From: Tsuneonella troitsensis
Lineage (GTDB): Bacteria > Pseudomonadota > Alphaproteobacteria > Sphingomonadales > Sphingomonadaceae
Assembly: GCF_001441535.1 (NCBI RefSeq)
Contig: NZ_LMAU01000008.1
Location: forward strand, 1 to 45,695
DNA: 45,695 nucleotides
Direction of reading: 5' to 3'
The notes below the pieces were generated by a model. The model was not told where the DNA came from. It saw nothing but the letters and a program-made list of their open reading frames with translations, and did not search any database. Below are positions 8,250 to 18,679 of the stretch, piece after piece (within the stretch, counting starts at the first letter, position 1; every line of letters starts with the position of its first letter). The position numbers and the translations under genes were made by a program.

Positions 8250-9401
8250 TCAGAGCCCGAGGTTGAGCCTGCGGCTGACCGTGTAATCGACCACCGCGAC
8301 GAGGAACCACGAGGCGTTCCAGCGGATGCGGTTGAGCAGTCCGGCGCGTTTCTTGTGCAGCGCCGGGGTGATGTGGGTCGATCCGGCCAGATGATCGTCG
8401 ATGTGGCGGGACAGCCGCTCGGCGAGCGCGGCGTCCTCGATCCGGAGCATGACTTCGAGATTGAGGAACAGGCTCCGCATGTCGAAGTTGGCGCTGCCGA
8501 TGTAGCTTTTGTCGTCTATGACGATCAGCTTGGTATGCAGCTTGGTCGCGGCGAATTCCCAGATCTTCGCACGCCGCTTGAGCAGGTAGTCATAGAGCGA
8601 TCGGGTCGCGCCGATCGTCGCCCCGTTGTCGCTTTTGCCCGCGAGCACGAGCCGCACCCCGCCGCGCCGCGCCACGGTGCCGATCGCGCGCAGCGAGCGA
8701 TTAGCTGGCGAGAAATAGGCCATGATCATGTCGAGCTTCTTCGCACCCGTCAGGTCGGTCCGGACGCATCGTGCCCAGCTTGACAGGCCGCGCGTCGGCC
8801 CGCCGATCAGCACCCGCACCGGGCCGCTGCCCGGGTCCCACTCGCGCACCATCCGGCGAACTTCGCGCCAGCTGTGCCGCTTGCCGTGTACCCAGGCGTC
8901 CAGCCGGTCGTACCAGCGCGACAGATCGCTCACCGCAGATCCTTCGAGCACCACGCCAAGGTCGACCCAGCCGTTCTCCTTCGGCGAGGCGAAATAGCTG
9001 TCCTCGACATTGAAACCGCCGATCATCGCCACGCGGTCGTCGACCACCACGATTTTCTGGTGGTTGCGGATGAGGTAGCGCTGGCTCCACTTGGCCGAAA
9101 AGCACGAGTAGCGGCCCCCGGCCTCGCACATCGGGGCGAAGAAATCCTCGCCCGCATCGGCGCCGAACCCGTCGAGCAGCAAGTCCACTGCCACGCCGCG
9201 CCGGGCCGCATCCGAAAGGGCATCGCGCACGGCGGCCCCGCTGACGTCCTTGGCGAAAATATAGAAGCACATCCGGATCGAGGTCTTCGCCGAGGCGATC
9301 AGGCCGAGCAGGGCCGCCAGCCGGTCGCGACCGGCCGGGTAGAACGTCAACGTATGGCCCTGTGCCTCGACGGTGAACGGCGGCGGTTCGGTGAATTCCA
9401 T
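8250..9401 (-). CDS. Phospholipase D-like / cardiolipin synthase family protein
   Basis: 383 residues from ATG 9401. The frame is open to 9458, but that would overlap the rpoZ promoter. Two complete HKD motifs are visible: NHQKIVVVDDRVAMIGGFN in the first half and LHTKLIVIDDKSYIGSANFD in the second, as in cardiolipin synthases of the ClsB type. There is no long N-terminal transmembrane hairpin as in ClsA; the C-terminus has a hydrophobic WFLVAVVDY segment that may contact the membrane. Likely reaction is phosphatidyl transfer between phospholipids. It ends two bases after dnaB on the opposite strand, so the two genes converge. Confidence 0.88.
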   Translation of the reverse strand: MEFTEPPPFTVEAQGHTLTFYPAGRDRLAALLGLIASAKTSIRMCFYIFAKDVSGAAVRDALSDAARRGVAVDLLLDGFGADAGEDFFAPMCEAGGRYSCFSAKWSQRYLIRNHQKIVVVDDRVAMIGGFNVEDSYFASPKENGWVDLGVVLEGSAVSDLSRWYDRLDAWVHGKRHSWREVRRMVREWDPGSGPVRVLIGGPTRGLSSWARCVRTDLTGAKKLDMIMAYFSPANRSLRAIGTVARRGGVRLVLAGKSDNGATIGATRSLYDYLLKRRAKIWEFAATKLHTKLIVIDDKSYIGSANFDMRSLFLNLEVMLRIEDAALAERLSRHIDDHLAGSTHITPALHKKRAGLLNRIRWNASWFLVAVVDYTVSRRLNLGL

Positions 9402-9425
9402 CGTGTCGGGCCTAGTGGCATTTTC

Positions 9426-9454
9426 TTGACTTGGCGACAGCCTGCCCCTAGTTG
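9426..9454 (+). promoter_or_regulatory. Candidate rpoZ promoter
   Basis: TTGACT (9426-9431), a 17-base spacer, then TAGTTG (9449-9454), about 40 bases ahead of the rpoZ start. The -35 is near consensus; the -10 is weak, which is common for alphaproteobacterial sigma-70 promoters. Confidence 0.4.
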
Positions 9455-9493
9455 CCACGCTTTCCCGACACCCACGAATTACCGGAGTGCCAC

Positions 9494-9838
9494 ATGGCGC
9501 GCGTTACCGTCGAAGATTGCGTCGACAAGGTTCCCAACCGTTTCGACCTCGTCCTGCTTGCCGCGCAGCGCGCGCGCGAGATCTCGGGCGGCGCCGAGCT
9601 GACCATCGATCGCGACCGCGACAAGAACCCGGTCGTCGCCCTGCGCGAGATCGCCGAGCAGACCGTGGTTCCCAAGGAACTGCACGAATCGGTCGTGGTC
9701 GGCCTCCAGAAGATCCTGCCCGACGACGAGGACGAGGCGGACGAAATCGGCAGCCTCAGCCAGTCGGCCGAAGCGCTGCGGATCACCGCTGCGGCGCCCG
9801 CCCGCCAGACCTCCGTCGGCGGCGACTACGAAGGCTGA
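9494..9838 (+). CDS. rpoZ: RNA polymerase omega subunit
   Basis: 114 residues from ATG 9494, with GGAG at 9484-9487. It opens [33 protein letters not shown], the defining RpoZ sequence, and continues with [13 protein letters not shown]. The acidic DDEDEADE stretch and a short tail complete it, as in other alphaproteobacteria. Omega binds the beta-prime subunit and helps assemble RNA polymerase. The gene has its own likely promoter and a strong terminator, so it is probably monocistronic, unlike the spoT-linked rpoZ of enterics. Confidence 0.96.
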   Translation: MARVTVEDCVDKVPNRFDLVLLAAQRAREISGGAELTIDRDRDKNPVVALREIAEQTVVPKELHESVVVGLQKILPDDEDEADEIGSLSQSAEALRITAAAPARQTSVGGDYEG

Positions 9839-9867
9839 TCGCTTTCCTCTTCAGCGCAAGCAATCGA

Positions 9868-9893
9868 GGCCGCCCCACGGGGCGGCCTTTTTT
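9868..9893 (+). terminator. Rho-independent terminator of rpoZ
   Basis: GGCCGCCCC (9868-9876) and GGGGCGGCC (9879-9887) form a GC-only stem, followed directly by six T (9888-9893), 30 bases after the rpoZ stop. Confidence 0.92.
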
Positions 9894-9955
9894 GTTCGTG
9901 ACGTGACCGGAACGCGACCCTGCGGCGACACCCCTTCCCGCTTCGGCATCGAGAT

Positions 9956-9982
9956 GCGACATACCGTCCTGCGGAATGTCGC
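9956..9982. promoter_or_regulatory. Inverted repeat just upstream of the ParA-like gene
   Basis: GCGACAT (9956-9962) and ATGTCGC (9976-9982) with a 13-base spacer, ending one base before the GGGAG ribosome site (9983-9987). The position suits an operator or a leader hairpin; which protein would bind is unknown. Confidence 0.4.
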
Positions 9983-9991
9983 GGGAGCGAA

Positions 9992-10723
9992 ATGGCGGTC
10001 ATTGCAATCTACAGCGTGAAAGGCGGTGTCGGGAAGACGACGCTGGCGGCCAACCTTGCGTGGTGTTCGGCGACGATCAGTTGCCGCCGCACCCTGCTGT
10101 GGGACCTCGACGCCGCGGGGGGAGCCGGCTTCCTCCTCGGCATCGAGCCGCACGCCAGGCGCTCTGCCGGCGCTGTGATCGCCAAGGCGACCGATCCGGC
10201 CCGACTCATCCGCAAGACCGGCTTCGCCAATCTCGACCTCCTGCCGACCGACGAATCCATCCGGGCGATCGAGGCCCAGCTCACCACGCTGGGCAAGCGC
10301 AAGCGAATCGCCAAGCTCGCCGCGCAGCTCGGCAAGGATTACGAGCGAATCGTCATCGATTGCCCGCCGGTGCTCGGCGAGACGAGTGCGCAGGTCATGC
10401 GCGCGGCCGATGTCGTCATTGTGCCGCTGCCGCCCTCGCCGCTGTCGGCACGCGCTTTCGACCTGGTGGCCAGGGAGGTGAAGGCAAACGCCGATCCACA
10501 CCCTCCGATCCTGCCGGTGCTTTCGATGCTCGACCTGCGCCGATCACTGCACAAGGCCGCGCGCGATGCCAATCCCGACTGGCCGGTGATCCCCTACAGT
10601 AGCGCGGCAGAGCAGTGCGCGGTGCAACGTCAGCCGGTGGGGGCGTTCGCTCCCGGAACCCCGGCCGCCCAGGCCTTTGCCCGGCTGTGGACGGCGATCG
10701 AGCGCAAGCTCGCGAAGCGGTAG
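9992..10723 (+). CDS. ParA/MinD-like P-loop ATPase (orphan)
   Basis: 243 residues, ATG at 9992 with GGGAG 4 bases upstream. It carries the deviant Walker A KGGVGKTTLAANLAW with the signature Lys, the A-prime region RTLLWDLDAAGGAGFLLG and Walker B RIVIDCPPVLGETS. This is the ParA/MinD/BcsQ class that switches between ATP dimer and ADP monomer to position cargo. There is no parB, minC/E, plasmid replication or cellulose gene nearby, so the cargo is unknown. The chromosomal parA would be expected beside parB near the origin, so this is probably an additional family member. Replaced residues between Walker A' and B make assignment to a subfamily unsafe. Confidence 0.85.
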   Translation: MAVIAIYSVKGGVGKTTLAANLAWCSATISCRRTLLWDLDAAGGAGFLLGIEPHARRSAGAVIAKATDPARLIRKTGFANLDLLPTDESIRAIEAQLTTLGKRKRIAKLAAQLGKDYERIVIDCPPVLGETSAQVMRAADVVIVPLPPSPLSARAFDLVAREVKANADPHPPILPVLSMLDLRRSLHKAARDANPDWPVIPYSSAAEQCAVQRQPVGAFAPGTPAAQAFARLWTAIERKLAKR

Positions 10724-10755
10724 TCCGCGCCGCGCGGTGGCGCTATGATCCGGCG

Positions 10756-11826
10756 ATGGCAGGGGAACTGACGGACTTCGCAGAGGGCGCGGGCGACGCC
10801 GGCACCGGCGCGGTCGTTGCGGGGGCGATCGAGCACGAGCGCGCAGGCACCGACGCCGGCGGGCATACGGCCGAAGGCGCTTGCCTCAACTGCTCGACCA
10901 CACTGGTCGGCCCGCATTGCCACGTATGCGGACAGCGCGCGCACGTGCACCGGACGCTGGGTGCGTTCTTTCACGACCTGCTCCACGGCGTGCTGCATTT
11001 CGAGGGCAAGACCTGGCGCACGGTCCCGCTGCTCGTCTGGCAGCCGGGCAAGCTCACCCGCGAATACATCGACGGCAGGCGCGCACGCTACGTCAGTCCG
11101 ATCGCGCTGTTCCTGTTCGTCGTTTTCCTCAGCTTTGCGCTGTTCAACGCCCTGGGCGGATCGCTCGGTCGCAACGTGCGGGGCCTCGATGAAGCGAAGG
11201 CCGCTTATGCCGAGAACGAGGCGCGCATCGGGGATCTGAAGGAAGAGCAGGCGAACGCGCCGCCGGGTCGCAAAGAAGGTATCGAGGCGGAGATCGCCGC
11301 GCTCGAGGACGATCAGGAGAAGCTGAGTGCGGTGATCGGCGTCGTCCAGGCCGATGTCGAGGATGGCCTGGAGCAAGGCTTCAGCGAAAACCCGATCCCC
11401 AGGGAAAGCGCGCTGGGAAGGGTCGTCGAGCAAGTGCGGGACAACCCCCAACTGGCGATCTACAAGGCGCAGACCAGCGCCTACAAGTACAGCTGGATGC
11501 TGATCCCGCTCAGCGTGCCGTTCGTGTGGCTGCTGTTTCCGTTCAGCCGACGGTTTCGCGGATATGACCACACCGTGTTCGTCACTTACTCGATCGCGTT
11601 CATGATCGCGCTGGCGGCAGTGGCCAGCGTCCTGTTCTGGGCCAACGCGCCGTCGGCGGGCGGACTGGTGCTGCTTTACGCACCGTTTCATATGTATCGA
11701 CAGCTTCGCGGGACCTATTCCCTCACCCGGTTCGGAGCGATCTGGCGGACGCTGATCCTCGGCACGCTCGCGTGGGTCGCGATAGGCCTGTTCGCCGCGA
11801 TCATCAGCTGGATGGCGGGCTCATGA
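10756..11826 (+). CDS. DUF3667 membrane protein with N-terminal zinc ribbon
   Basis: 356 residues from ATG 10756. The N-terminal cytosolic part has four Cys in CLNCSTTLVGPHCHVCGQ, a zinc-ribbon-like knuckle typical of DUF3667, then HRTLGAFFHDLLHGVLHFEGKTWRTVPLLVWQPGKLTREYIDGRRARYVSPI, the family core. The first membrane helix (ALFLFVVFLSFALFNAL) is followed by a long charged coiled-coil-like stretch (about residues 150-225, rich in Glu/Lys/Ala) and three or four further helices near the C-terminus. Function is unknown in the family. It starts 32 bases after the ParA-like stop and may share its transcript. Confidence 0.85.
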   Translation: MAGELTDFAEGAGDAGTGAVVAGAIEHERAGTDAGGHTAEGACLNCSTTLVGPHCHVCGQRAHVHRTLGAFFHDLLHGVLHFEGKTWRTVPLLVWQPGKLTREYIDGRRARYVSPIALFLFVVFLSFALFNALGGSLGRNVRGLDEAKAAYAENEARIGDLKEEQANAPPGRKEGIEAEIAALEDDQEKLSAVIGVVQADVEDGLEQGFSENPIPRESALGRVVEQVRDNPQLAIYKAQTSAYKYSWMLIPLSVPFVWLLFPFSRRFRGYDHTVFVTYSIAFMIALAAVASVLFWANAPSAGGLVLLYAPFHMYRQLRGTYSLTRFGAIWRTLILGTLAWVAIGLFAAIISWMAGS

Positions 11827-11952
11827 TCCGCCGCCACGGTATGCCCGATTGTTAGCCGATCGCGCGCCTGCGACCTTCCCGAACCGCCCGAGCGCAATTG
11901 CGGGATCGCTGCGGGACTGTAAGGTAGCGCGAGAGGACGGGAGGACTGGCAA

Positions 11953-12837
11953 TTGGCGATCGGCAAGGGCGGGATCATCGCGGCGGGCGCACTTGTGCTC
12001 GCCAGCGGGGCAATTGGCTATCGCCTGACGACCGGAGACGGAGCACCTGCGGAAAGTGCGGTTGCCGCCGATCCGTTTGCGATACTCGAGCAGGCGACCC
12101 GGGACAGCCCCTACGATGCCGGCGCATGGCAGCGCCTGGGCGTCGCCTACTACGATGCCGGCCGCTTCGCCGATGCCGCGCATGCCTATGGCCGAGCAAG
12201 CGAGGCGGACCCGAAAAACGCCGCCTTGTGGTCGAGCCTGGGTGAAGCGCTGGTCATGGGCAGCGAGCGCGAATCGATGCCGGACCCCGCGCGCGCGGCC
12301 TTTGCCAAGGCGATCGCGCTCGACCCCCTGGATCCGCGCGCGCGATATTTCTCGGCCATGGGCAAGGACCTCGATGGCGATCACGAGGGCGCGCTCGACG
12401 ACTGGATCGCCTTGCTGGCCGACACGCCCCAAGGCGCGCCGTGGGAAACCGACCTTGTCCGAACGATCGACCAGGTCGGCAAGATCAACGGCATCGAAGT
12501 CGCATCGCGTATGGCCGCGACAATGGGCAAACGTCCCGCCCCGGCATCCGCCGGGTCGGTGGCCATACCCGGCCCTTCCAACGAGCAACTCGCTGCGGCT
12601 GGCAGCATCCCGCCGGGCGAGCAGCGCGCGATGGCCGAAGGAATGGTCGCCAAACTCGAAGCGCGGCTGGAAACCGATCCCTCCAACATCGACGGCTGGA
12701 TGATGCTGATCCGCAGCCGCAAGACGCTGGGCCAAGATGCGGCCGCGGCCAGCGCGCTGACCGCCGCGATCGCCGCCAATCCTTCCCGCAAGTCCGAGCT
12801 GGAGGCCGCGGGCCGCCAGCTCGGGATCAGTCGCTAG
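11953..12837 (+). CDS. TPR protein, CcmH/CycH C-terminal type, with TTG start
   Basis: 294 residues. The only well-placed start is TTG at 11953, supported by GGGAGG at 11939-11944, eight bases upstream. A single N-terminal hydrophobic helix (GGIIAAGALVLASGAIGY) would anchor it facing the periplasm. TPR units follow: PYDAGAWQRLGVAYYDAGRFADAAHAYGRASEADP, AALWSSLGEALV, ARAAFAKAIALDPLDPRARYF, and a later separate pair after a linker (PSNIDGWMMLIRSRKTLG, AALTAAIAANP). The layout resembles the TPR half of cytochrome c maturation factor CcmI/CycH, but no other ccm gene is present here, so I call it only by fold. It converges with ftsH 15 bases away. Confidence 0.8.
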   Translation: MAIGKGGIIAAGALVLASGAIGYRLTTGDGAPAESAVAADPFAILEQATRDSPYDAGAWQRLGVAYYDAGRFADAAHAYGRASEADPKNAALWSSLGEALVMGSERESMPDPARAAFAKAIALDPLDPRARYFSAMGKDLDGDHEGALDDWIALLADTPQGAPWETDLVRTIDQVGKINGIEVASRMAATMGKRPAPASAGSVAIPGPSNEQLAAAGSIPPGEQRAMAEGMVAKLEARLETDPSNIDGWMMLIRSRKTLGQDAAAASALTAAIAANPSRKSELEAAGRQLGISR

Positions 12838-12852
12838 CCAAGCACAAGTCGC

Positions 12853-14802
<1,950 letters not shown>

Positions 14803-14872
14803 GTCGATGAACCGTCCTTTCCTCCATGCAAATGTAGGCGCACGGGGGTGAATGGCAAGATAACCGACCGCG

Positions 14873-15856
14873 CTAAACGACGATCCGGTCGATCAGCCAG
14901 TACGATGCGGTTATCCCGATGGCATAGGCGGCGACCCGGACGGCCGGTTCGACCATCCGCGCGGCAATGCGGGATGCCAGCGCGAGAACCGCGATCACGA
15001 CTGCCACGACGAAGAGCTGGCCCGCCTCCACCCCAAGGTTGAAGGCGAGCAGCGCGGCAGGCACTTCGCCGTCCGGCAGGCCGATCTCGGCCAGCGCACC
15101 GGCAAAGCCGAACCCGTGGAACAGGCCGAACGCGAAGGCGATCGCCCACGGAAATCGCAGCGTCAGGCTTGGCCGATCGCGACCGCGGACGAGTTCGACC
15201 GCGAGGAAGACGATCGAAAGTGCGATCACCGCTTCGACAGGGCGCGGCGGCAGGCCCACGAGACCCAGCGTCACCCCGGCGAGCGTCAGCGAATGCGCCA
15301 CGGTGAACGCGGTCACCGCTCCCGCGACGGCCCAGCCCCTTCGCACGAGCAGGACGAGCGCGATCACGAACAGCAGGTGGTCCCAGCCCATCAGGATGTG
15401 TTCGACCCCGATCAGGCCGTAAGTCCGCCACACCTGACCCGGCGCGGCCTCGGCCTCAAGCTCCACGATGGATGCGGAAGGTGTGAGCCGGTAGCTTTGG
15501 ACTCCGCCCGTAATGGGCGCCACGCGCAGCAGCACGTCGCCGCCGCCCACGATGTCCTCGAAGCCGGCGGTGCCGCCGGCAATCGGACCGTTACAGGCAA
15601 GCTCCGCATTGCCGACCAGCGCCAGCGCCGCGACCCGCCGGTGCGGCCCGTCGACGATGCGGCAGTTGTCCGGCACCTTCGGCATCACCAGCTGCGGTTC
15701 GCCCGCGCGGACTAGCGGCTGCTTCCATCCGAGAGTCCAGGTTACCGCGTCGCGCTGGCGCAGTTCGACGTATCCCGGGCGCAGTTCGTCGGCCGATGCT
15801 CGTCCGCCGCCCGCCGCCGCAAGCACCAGCACGAGCAGACAGACGAGCCACCTCAC
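14873..15856 (-). CDS. HupE/UreJ-like membrane protein
   Basis: 327 residues starting at GTG 15856, which overlaps the stop of the upstream gene (GTGA). A signal peptide ([19 protein letters not shown]) leads to a periplasmic beta domain of about 120 residues. Some six membrane helices follow, carrying conserved metal-type motifs: [15 protein letters not shown] (HxxxxDH), [20 protein letters not shown] and [10 protein letters not shown]. These are signatures of the HupE/UreJ_2 family; HupE and UreJ proteins are linked to nickel or cobalt uptake, but this branch has no assigned substrate. It is the last gene of the DUF3604-PpiC-HupE operon. No hydrogenase or urease gene is in the window, so a role with those enzymes is not supported. 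Confidence 0.85.
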   Translation of the reverse strand: MRWLVCLLVLVLAAAGGGRASADELRPGYVELRQRDAVTWTLGWKQPLVRAGEPQLVMPKVPDNCRIVDGPHRRVAALALVGNAELACNGPIAGGTAGFEDIVGGGDVLLRVAPITGGVQSYRLTPSASIVELEAEAAPGQVWRTYGLIGVEHILMGWDHLLFVIALVLLVRRGWAVAGAVTAFTVAHSLTLAGVTLGLVGLPPRPVEAVIALSIVFLAVELVRGRDRPSLTLRFPWAIAFAFGLFHGFGFAGALAEIGLPDGEVPAALLAFNLGVEAGQLFVVAVVIAVLALASRIAARMVEPAVRVAAYAIGITASYWLIDRIVV

Positions 15857-16668
15857 CTGGCGACCTTCACCGTGTAGGCATCACGCAGGACCTTGTAGGC
15901 CGCATCGGTGCGCGAGCGGGCGGTTTCGGCGCGCCAGTCGCCTTCTACGCGATTCCGGATGGCCGCGAGCGGCGGCAGCGTTCCGGCCTCGCGCGCGGTC
16001 AGCCGGACCAGGTGCCAGCCGAGCGCGCTTTCCACCGGCCCCTGCCACTGCGGCCCGACGGGCACCCGCCCGATCGCGCGTGCGAAATCGTCGCCAAACT
16101 CCCCTGCTACCACCGCTTGCGAGGCGGTGCGAAAATTCGCCGGAAGCGAAACGGGATCGCCCACGCGCGTCCAGTCCGCGCCTCCGCCCAGCAGCGTCTT
16201 GCCGACCACGGCGCGGCTGCGATCGGTGAAGTAGATATGCTCGAACGTCAGCGTCATGTCCTGCGCGAAGCGTTCGGGATGGTCCTGCAGCCATTTCTGC
16301 AGCGCCGCGTCATCGGGGCTTTCCGCGTCGGCGGCGCTCGCGGCCAGCGTATCCATCTTCTGCGCGAGCCGCTTGCGGATCACCGCATCGCCGTCGTCGA
16401 GCCCGAGTTTCAGCGCCTCGCGGTATAACACTTCTTCCCGCACCCAGTTGGCGATTACCCCGTCGAGTTCGGCATCGGTCGGCGGGCGCCCCATCACGTC
16501 GGCGAAACCCGAAGCGAGGCGCGCTTGGTCCTCGCGGGTGAGCGATATCGTCCGGCTCGACGGATCGTCGGCCGCCCCTTGCCAGCCGAGCACCACGAAG
16601 ATCGCCGCGCCGGCCAGCAGGAAATGGACGAGCGGCTCTCGCGCCCAGCGCTTCCAGTCGAATTTCAA
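15853..16668 (-). CDS. Membrane-anchored PpiC-type peptidyl-prolyl isomerase-like foldase
   Basis: 271 residues. The start is TTG at 16668, sharing TTGA with the stop of the DUF3604 gene; no ATG offers an alternative before the membrane helix. It opens with basic residues and one helix (LVHFLLAGAAIFVVLGW), so the rest is periplasmic. A SurA/PpiC-like helical chaperone arm follows (DAELDGVIANWVREEVLYREALKLGLD, VIRKRLAQKM), then a parvulin-like region (MTLTFEHIYFTD, GPVESALGWHLVRLTAREAG). GWHLV matches the end of parvulin domains; the catalytic core is short and may be inactive. Its place between a periplasmic lipoprotein and a permease suggests it folds one or both. Confidence 0.8.
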   Translation of the reverse strand: MKFDWKRWAREPLVHFLLAGAAIFVVLGWQGAADDPSSRTISLTREDQARLASGFADVMGRPPTDAELDGVIANWVREEVLYREALKLGLDDGDAVIRKRLAQKMDTLAASAADAESPDDAALQKWLQDHPERFAQDMTLTFEHIYFTDRSRAVVGKTLLGGGADWTRVGDPVSLPANFRTASQAVVAGEFGDDFARAIGRVPVGPQWQGPVESALGWHLVRLTAREAGTLPPLAAIRNRVEGDWRAETARSRTDAAYKVLRDAYTVKVAR

Positions 16669-18587
16669 GTTCGGTTCTTCCCCACCAGCCAGATGGGCGA
16701 GCTGTAAGCGCGTTCCTGCGAAACCGAGTTGTTCATAATTTCCTTGGGGAGGGTGAGCTTATAGCGCAGCGCATCGAACAGCACCCAGCGCGGCGTGGGA
16801 ATTTCGATCACGCGCACATAATAGAACGCGTTCTGCCCGGCCCGGTACTCCGGGTCGGTCCACCGCACGCGCAATTGCCGGACGCCGATCGTGTTGGTGT
16901 AGGTCGCCTTCGCCCGGTCGACGGTATCGCCGACCGGCGGCACACGACCGCCCGCAAGGCGCCGGGTGGCCGGATCGGACCAGGCCACCTCGAACACCTT
17001 TTCCTGCGTGGTGCCGCTGGCATCGATCCAGCCCTTGACCACCTGCACCCGGTCGAGGTTGGCGCCCTTGGGGTCCTTGAGCGCCTCGATCATGAACACC
17101 GGCGGTTTGCCCTCGTCGACCAACTCGCCGCCCATCGGCACGCCGCGACGATAACCGTTCGCGACCCAGCCGCGCGCATCGAAGTCCTCCTCGCTGAAGT
17201 CGAAGCCGCCGAACATCCGTACCGTCATCCGCGGGCCGGTCGTGGCATAGACCTCGCGCCGCATCATCGCGTCGAAAATTTCGGCACGGGTGTTTGCCCG
17301 CGCCCAGACGCCGGCATATCCGCTCGCAAGGTATTGCCATCCGAACCGGCCTTCGCGCGTGCCCAGGTTCTGCGCCTCCGCCGCCCGGCCCGCGCGCGGT
17401 TCGTTGCCGGTATGCTTGCCGTAGAAGTTGTCCTCGTCCCCGGTGGCGAGCGCGGTATGGCTGTCGGTCGATCCGATCAGGCCGAAGCGATAGGGGTTGG
17501 CGCCGGTCTGCGCCTCGATCGTCAGTCCGCGCTTCAGCGCCTCGCGCACATAATTGCCGCCGAACATGTCGGGGGTCGCCCGGCGCGTGAGGGGGAGGTT
17601 GCCCAGCTCCCAGCCCGCCACGCCGTAGCTGGCGAACTCGTCGTTGGGAGACAGCAATCGGTGCGCTTCGCTGTCGCCCTTGATCTGGGTCACCTCGACC
17701 ACCGGCTCCCACCGCGCGCGCTTGCGGGCGTACTCCGCGGTCATCGGACCGCCGCCCGGCATCGTCAGTTCGAACATCAGTCCGTTCGACACGTTCGAGT
17801 TGTGGGGGATCGCCAGCGCCCGCCCCCCGGTCTTCTTCTCGTATGCCGCCATGTAGTCCCACAGACCGTCTACCCCGCCGCTCAGGCCGGGATAGGGGCG
17901 GACCTGCTTGGTCCGGGCGCTGCCGTCGCGAAACATGACGACGCGGTGCAGGTTGTTGCCGTCGGGCATCAGCGTGTATTCGAACCCTGCGAGCGCGGTG
18001 AACTTGCCCGGCTCGTTGAAGCGATCGATCGTATCGAGGTGGCGGGTCCAGATTTCCTCGGTCGCCTTCGCCTGGTTCTCCGGATCGCGCATCGCCTCGG
18101 GGAGCTCACCGTTAGAGGCGGCGGTGATCAGTTCGGCGATCGCCCGCTGCGACTGGCGCGGCCCCTCGTGCATCATGTCGTGCCAGCGGCGCAGCGTCGC
18201 GTCGCGGATCAGCAGCCGCGGTGCGTCGTAGAGGCGCCTGGTCGAGCCGAGCCCGTCGGAGTGATCGGCGATCAGCAGGAAATCGAGTGGCCGGTCGAGC
18301 TGGGCCGGCACCCCCGTCGTCGCGGTGATCTTTTCCCCGCGCGCGAAACGCAGCGCCTGCTCGGGCCCGAGGCGAACGCCGAAGCCGAACGCGTCGATCG
18401 AATTGTCCGTGTGCAGGTGGGTGTCGCCCCAGAACACGCGCTCGGGATATTCGGCGAGCGGCACCGTTCCCGTCCCGTCACCCCTCGCCGCTTCGCTCGC
18501 GCTCCCGGCACCGGTCACGGTCATGTCGCAGGCCGACAGCGACAGAAGCAGTCCTGCCGCCGACAGCGTCCGTATCGATCCCCCCAT
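16665..18587 (-). CDS. DUF3604 lipoprotein (PHP-like hydrolase fold)
   Basis: 640 residues, ATG 18587. Lipobox LSLSAC near residue 20 predicts a lipoprotein in the outer membrane or periplasm. DUF3604 proteins have a PHP-like metal site; here possible ligands are HLHTDNS (GDTHLHTDNSIDAF), DHSDG (LLIADHSDGLG), the mid-protein ALAIPHNSN and the late GSTDSHTAL. The sequence is long and uninterrupted. The substrate is unknown; PHP relatives are phosphoesterases or amidohydrolases using Mn, Fe or Zn. It is the first gene in an operon whose next two members are a foldase and a HupE-like permease, joined by TTGA and GTGA overlaps. No promoter stands out in the 90 bases before 18587. Confidence 0.88.
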   Translation of the reverse strand: MGGSIRTLSAAGLLLSLSACDMTVTGAGSASEAARGDGTGTVPLAEYPERVFWGDTHLHTDNSIDAFGFGVRLGPEQALRFARGEKITATTGVPAQLDRPLDFLLIADHSDGLGSTRRLYDAPRLLIRDATLRRWHDMMHEGPRQSQRAIAELITAASNGELPEAMRDPENQAKATEEIWTRHLDTIDRFNEPGKFTALAGFEYTLMPDGNNLHRVVMFRDGSARTKQVRPYPGLSGGVDGLWDYMAAYEKKTGGRALAIPHNSNVSNGLMFELTMPGGGPMTAEYARKRARWEPVVEVTQIKGDSEAHRLLSPNDEFASYGVAGWELGNLPLTRRATPDMFGGNYVREALKRGLTIEAQTGANPYRFGLIGSTDSHTALATGDEDNFYGKHTGNEPRAGRAAEAQNLGTREGRFGWQYLASGYAGVWARANTRAEIFDAMMRREVYATTGPRMTVRMFGGFDFSEEDFDARGWVANGYRRGVPMGGELVDEGKPPVFMIEALKDPKGANLDRVQVVKGWIDASGTTQEKVFEVAWSDPATRRLAGGRVPPVGDTVDRAKATYTNTIGVRQLRVRWTDPEYRAGQNAFYYVRVIEIPTPRWVLFDALRYKLTLPKEIMNNSVSQERAYSSPIWLVGKNRT

Positions 18588-18679
18588 GACTATCCCCCAA
18601 TTCCCGCACCCGGTTGCAAGGTGCCACGGAATGGTTGGGGGTCAAGTGTTGGCCGGCACAGGCACCGAATAGCCCGAGG

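Noticed and set aside
14873-15856. Nickel permease for hydrogenase or urease
   Set aside because: No hydrogenase or urease gene is near; only the family resemblance supports metal transport, and the genetic context points elsewhere.
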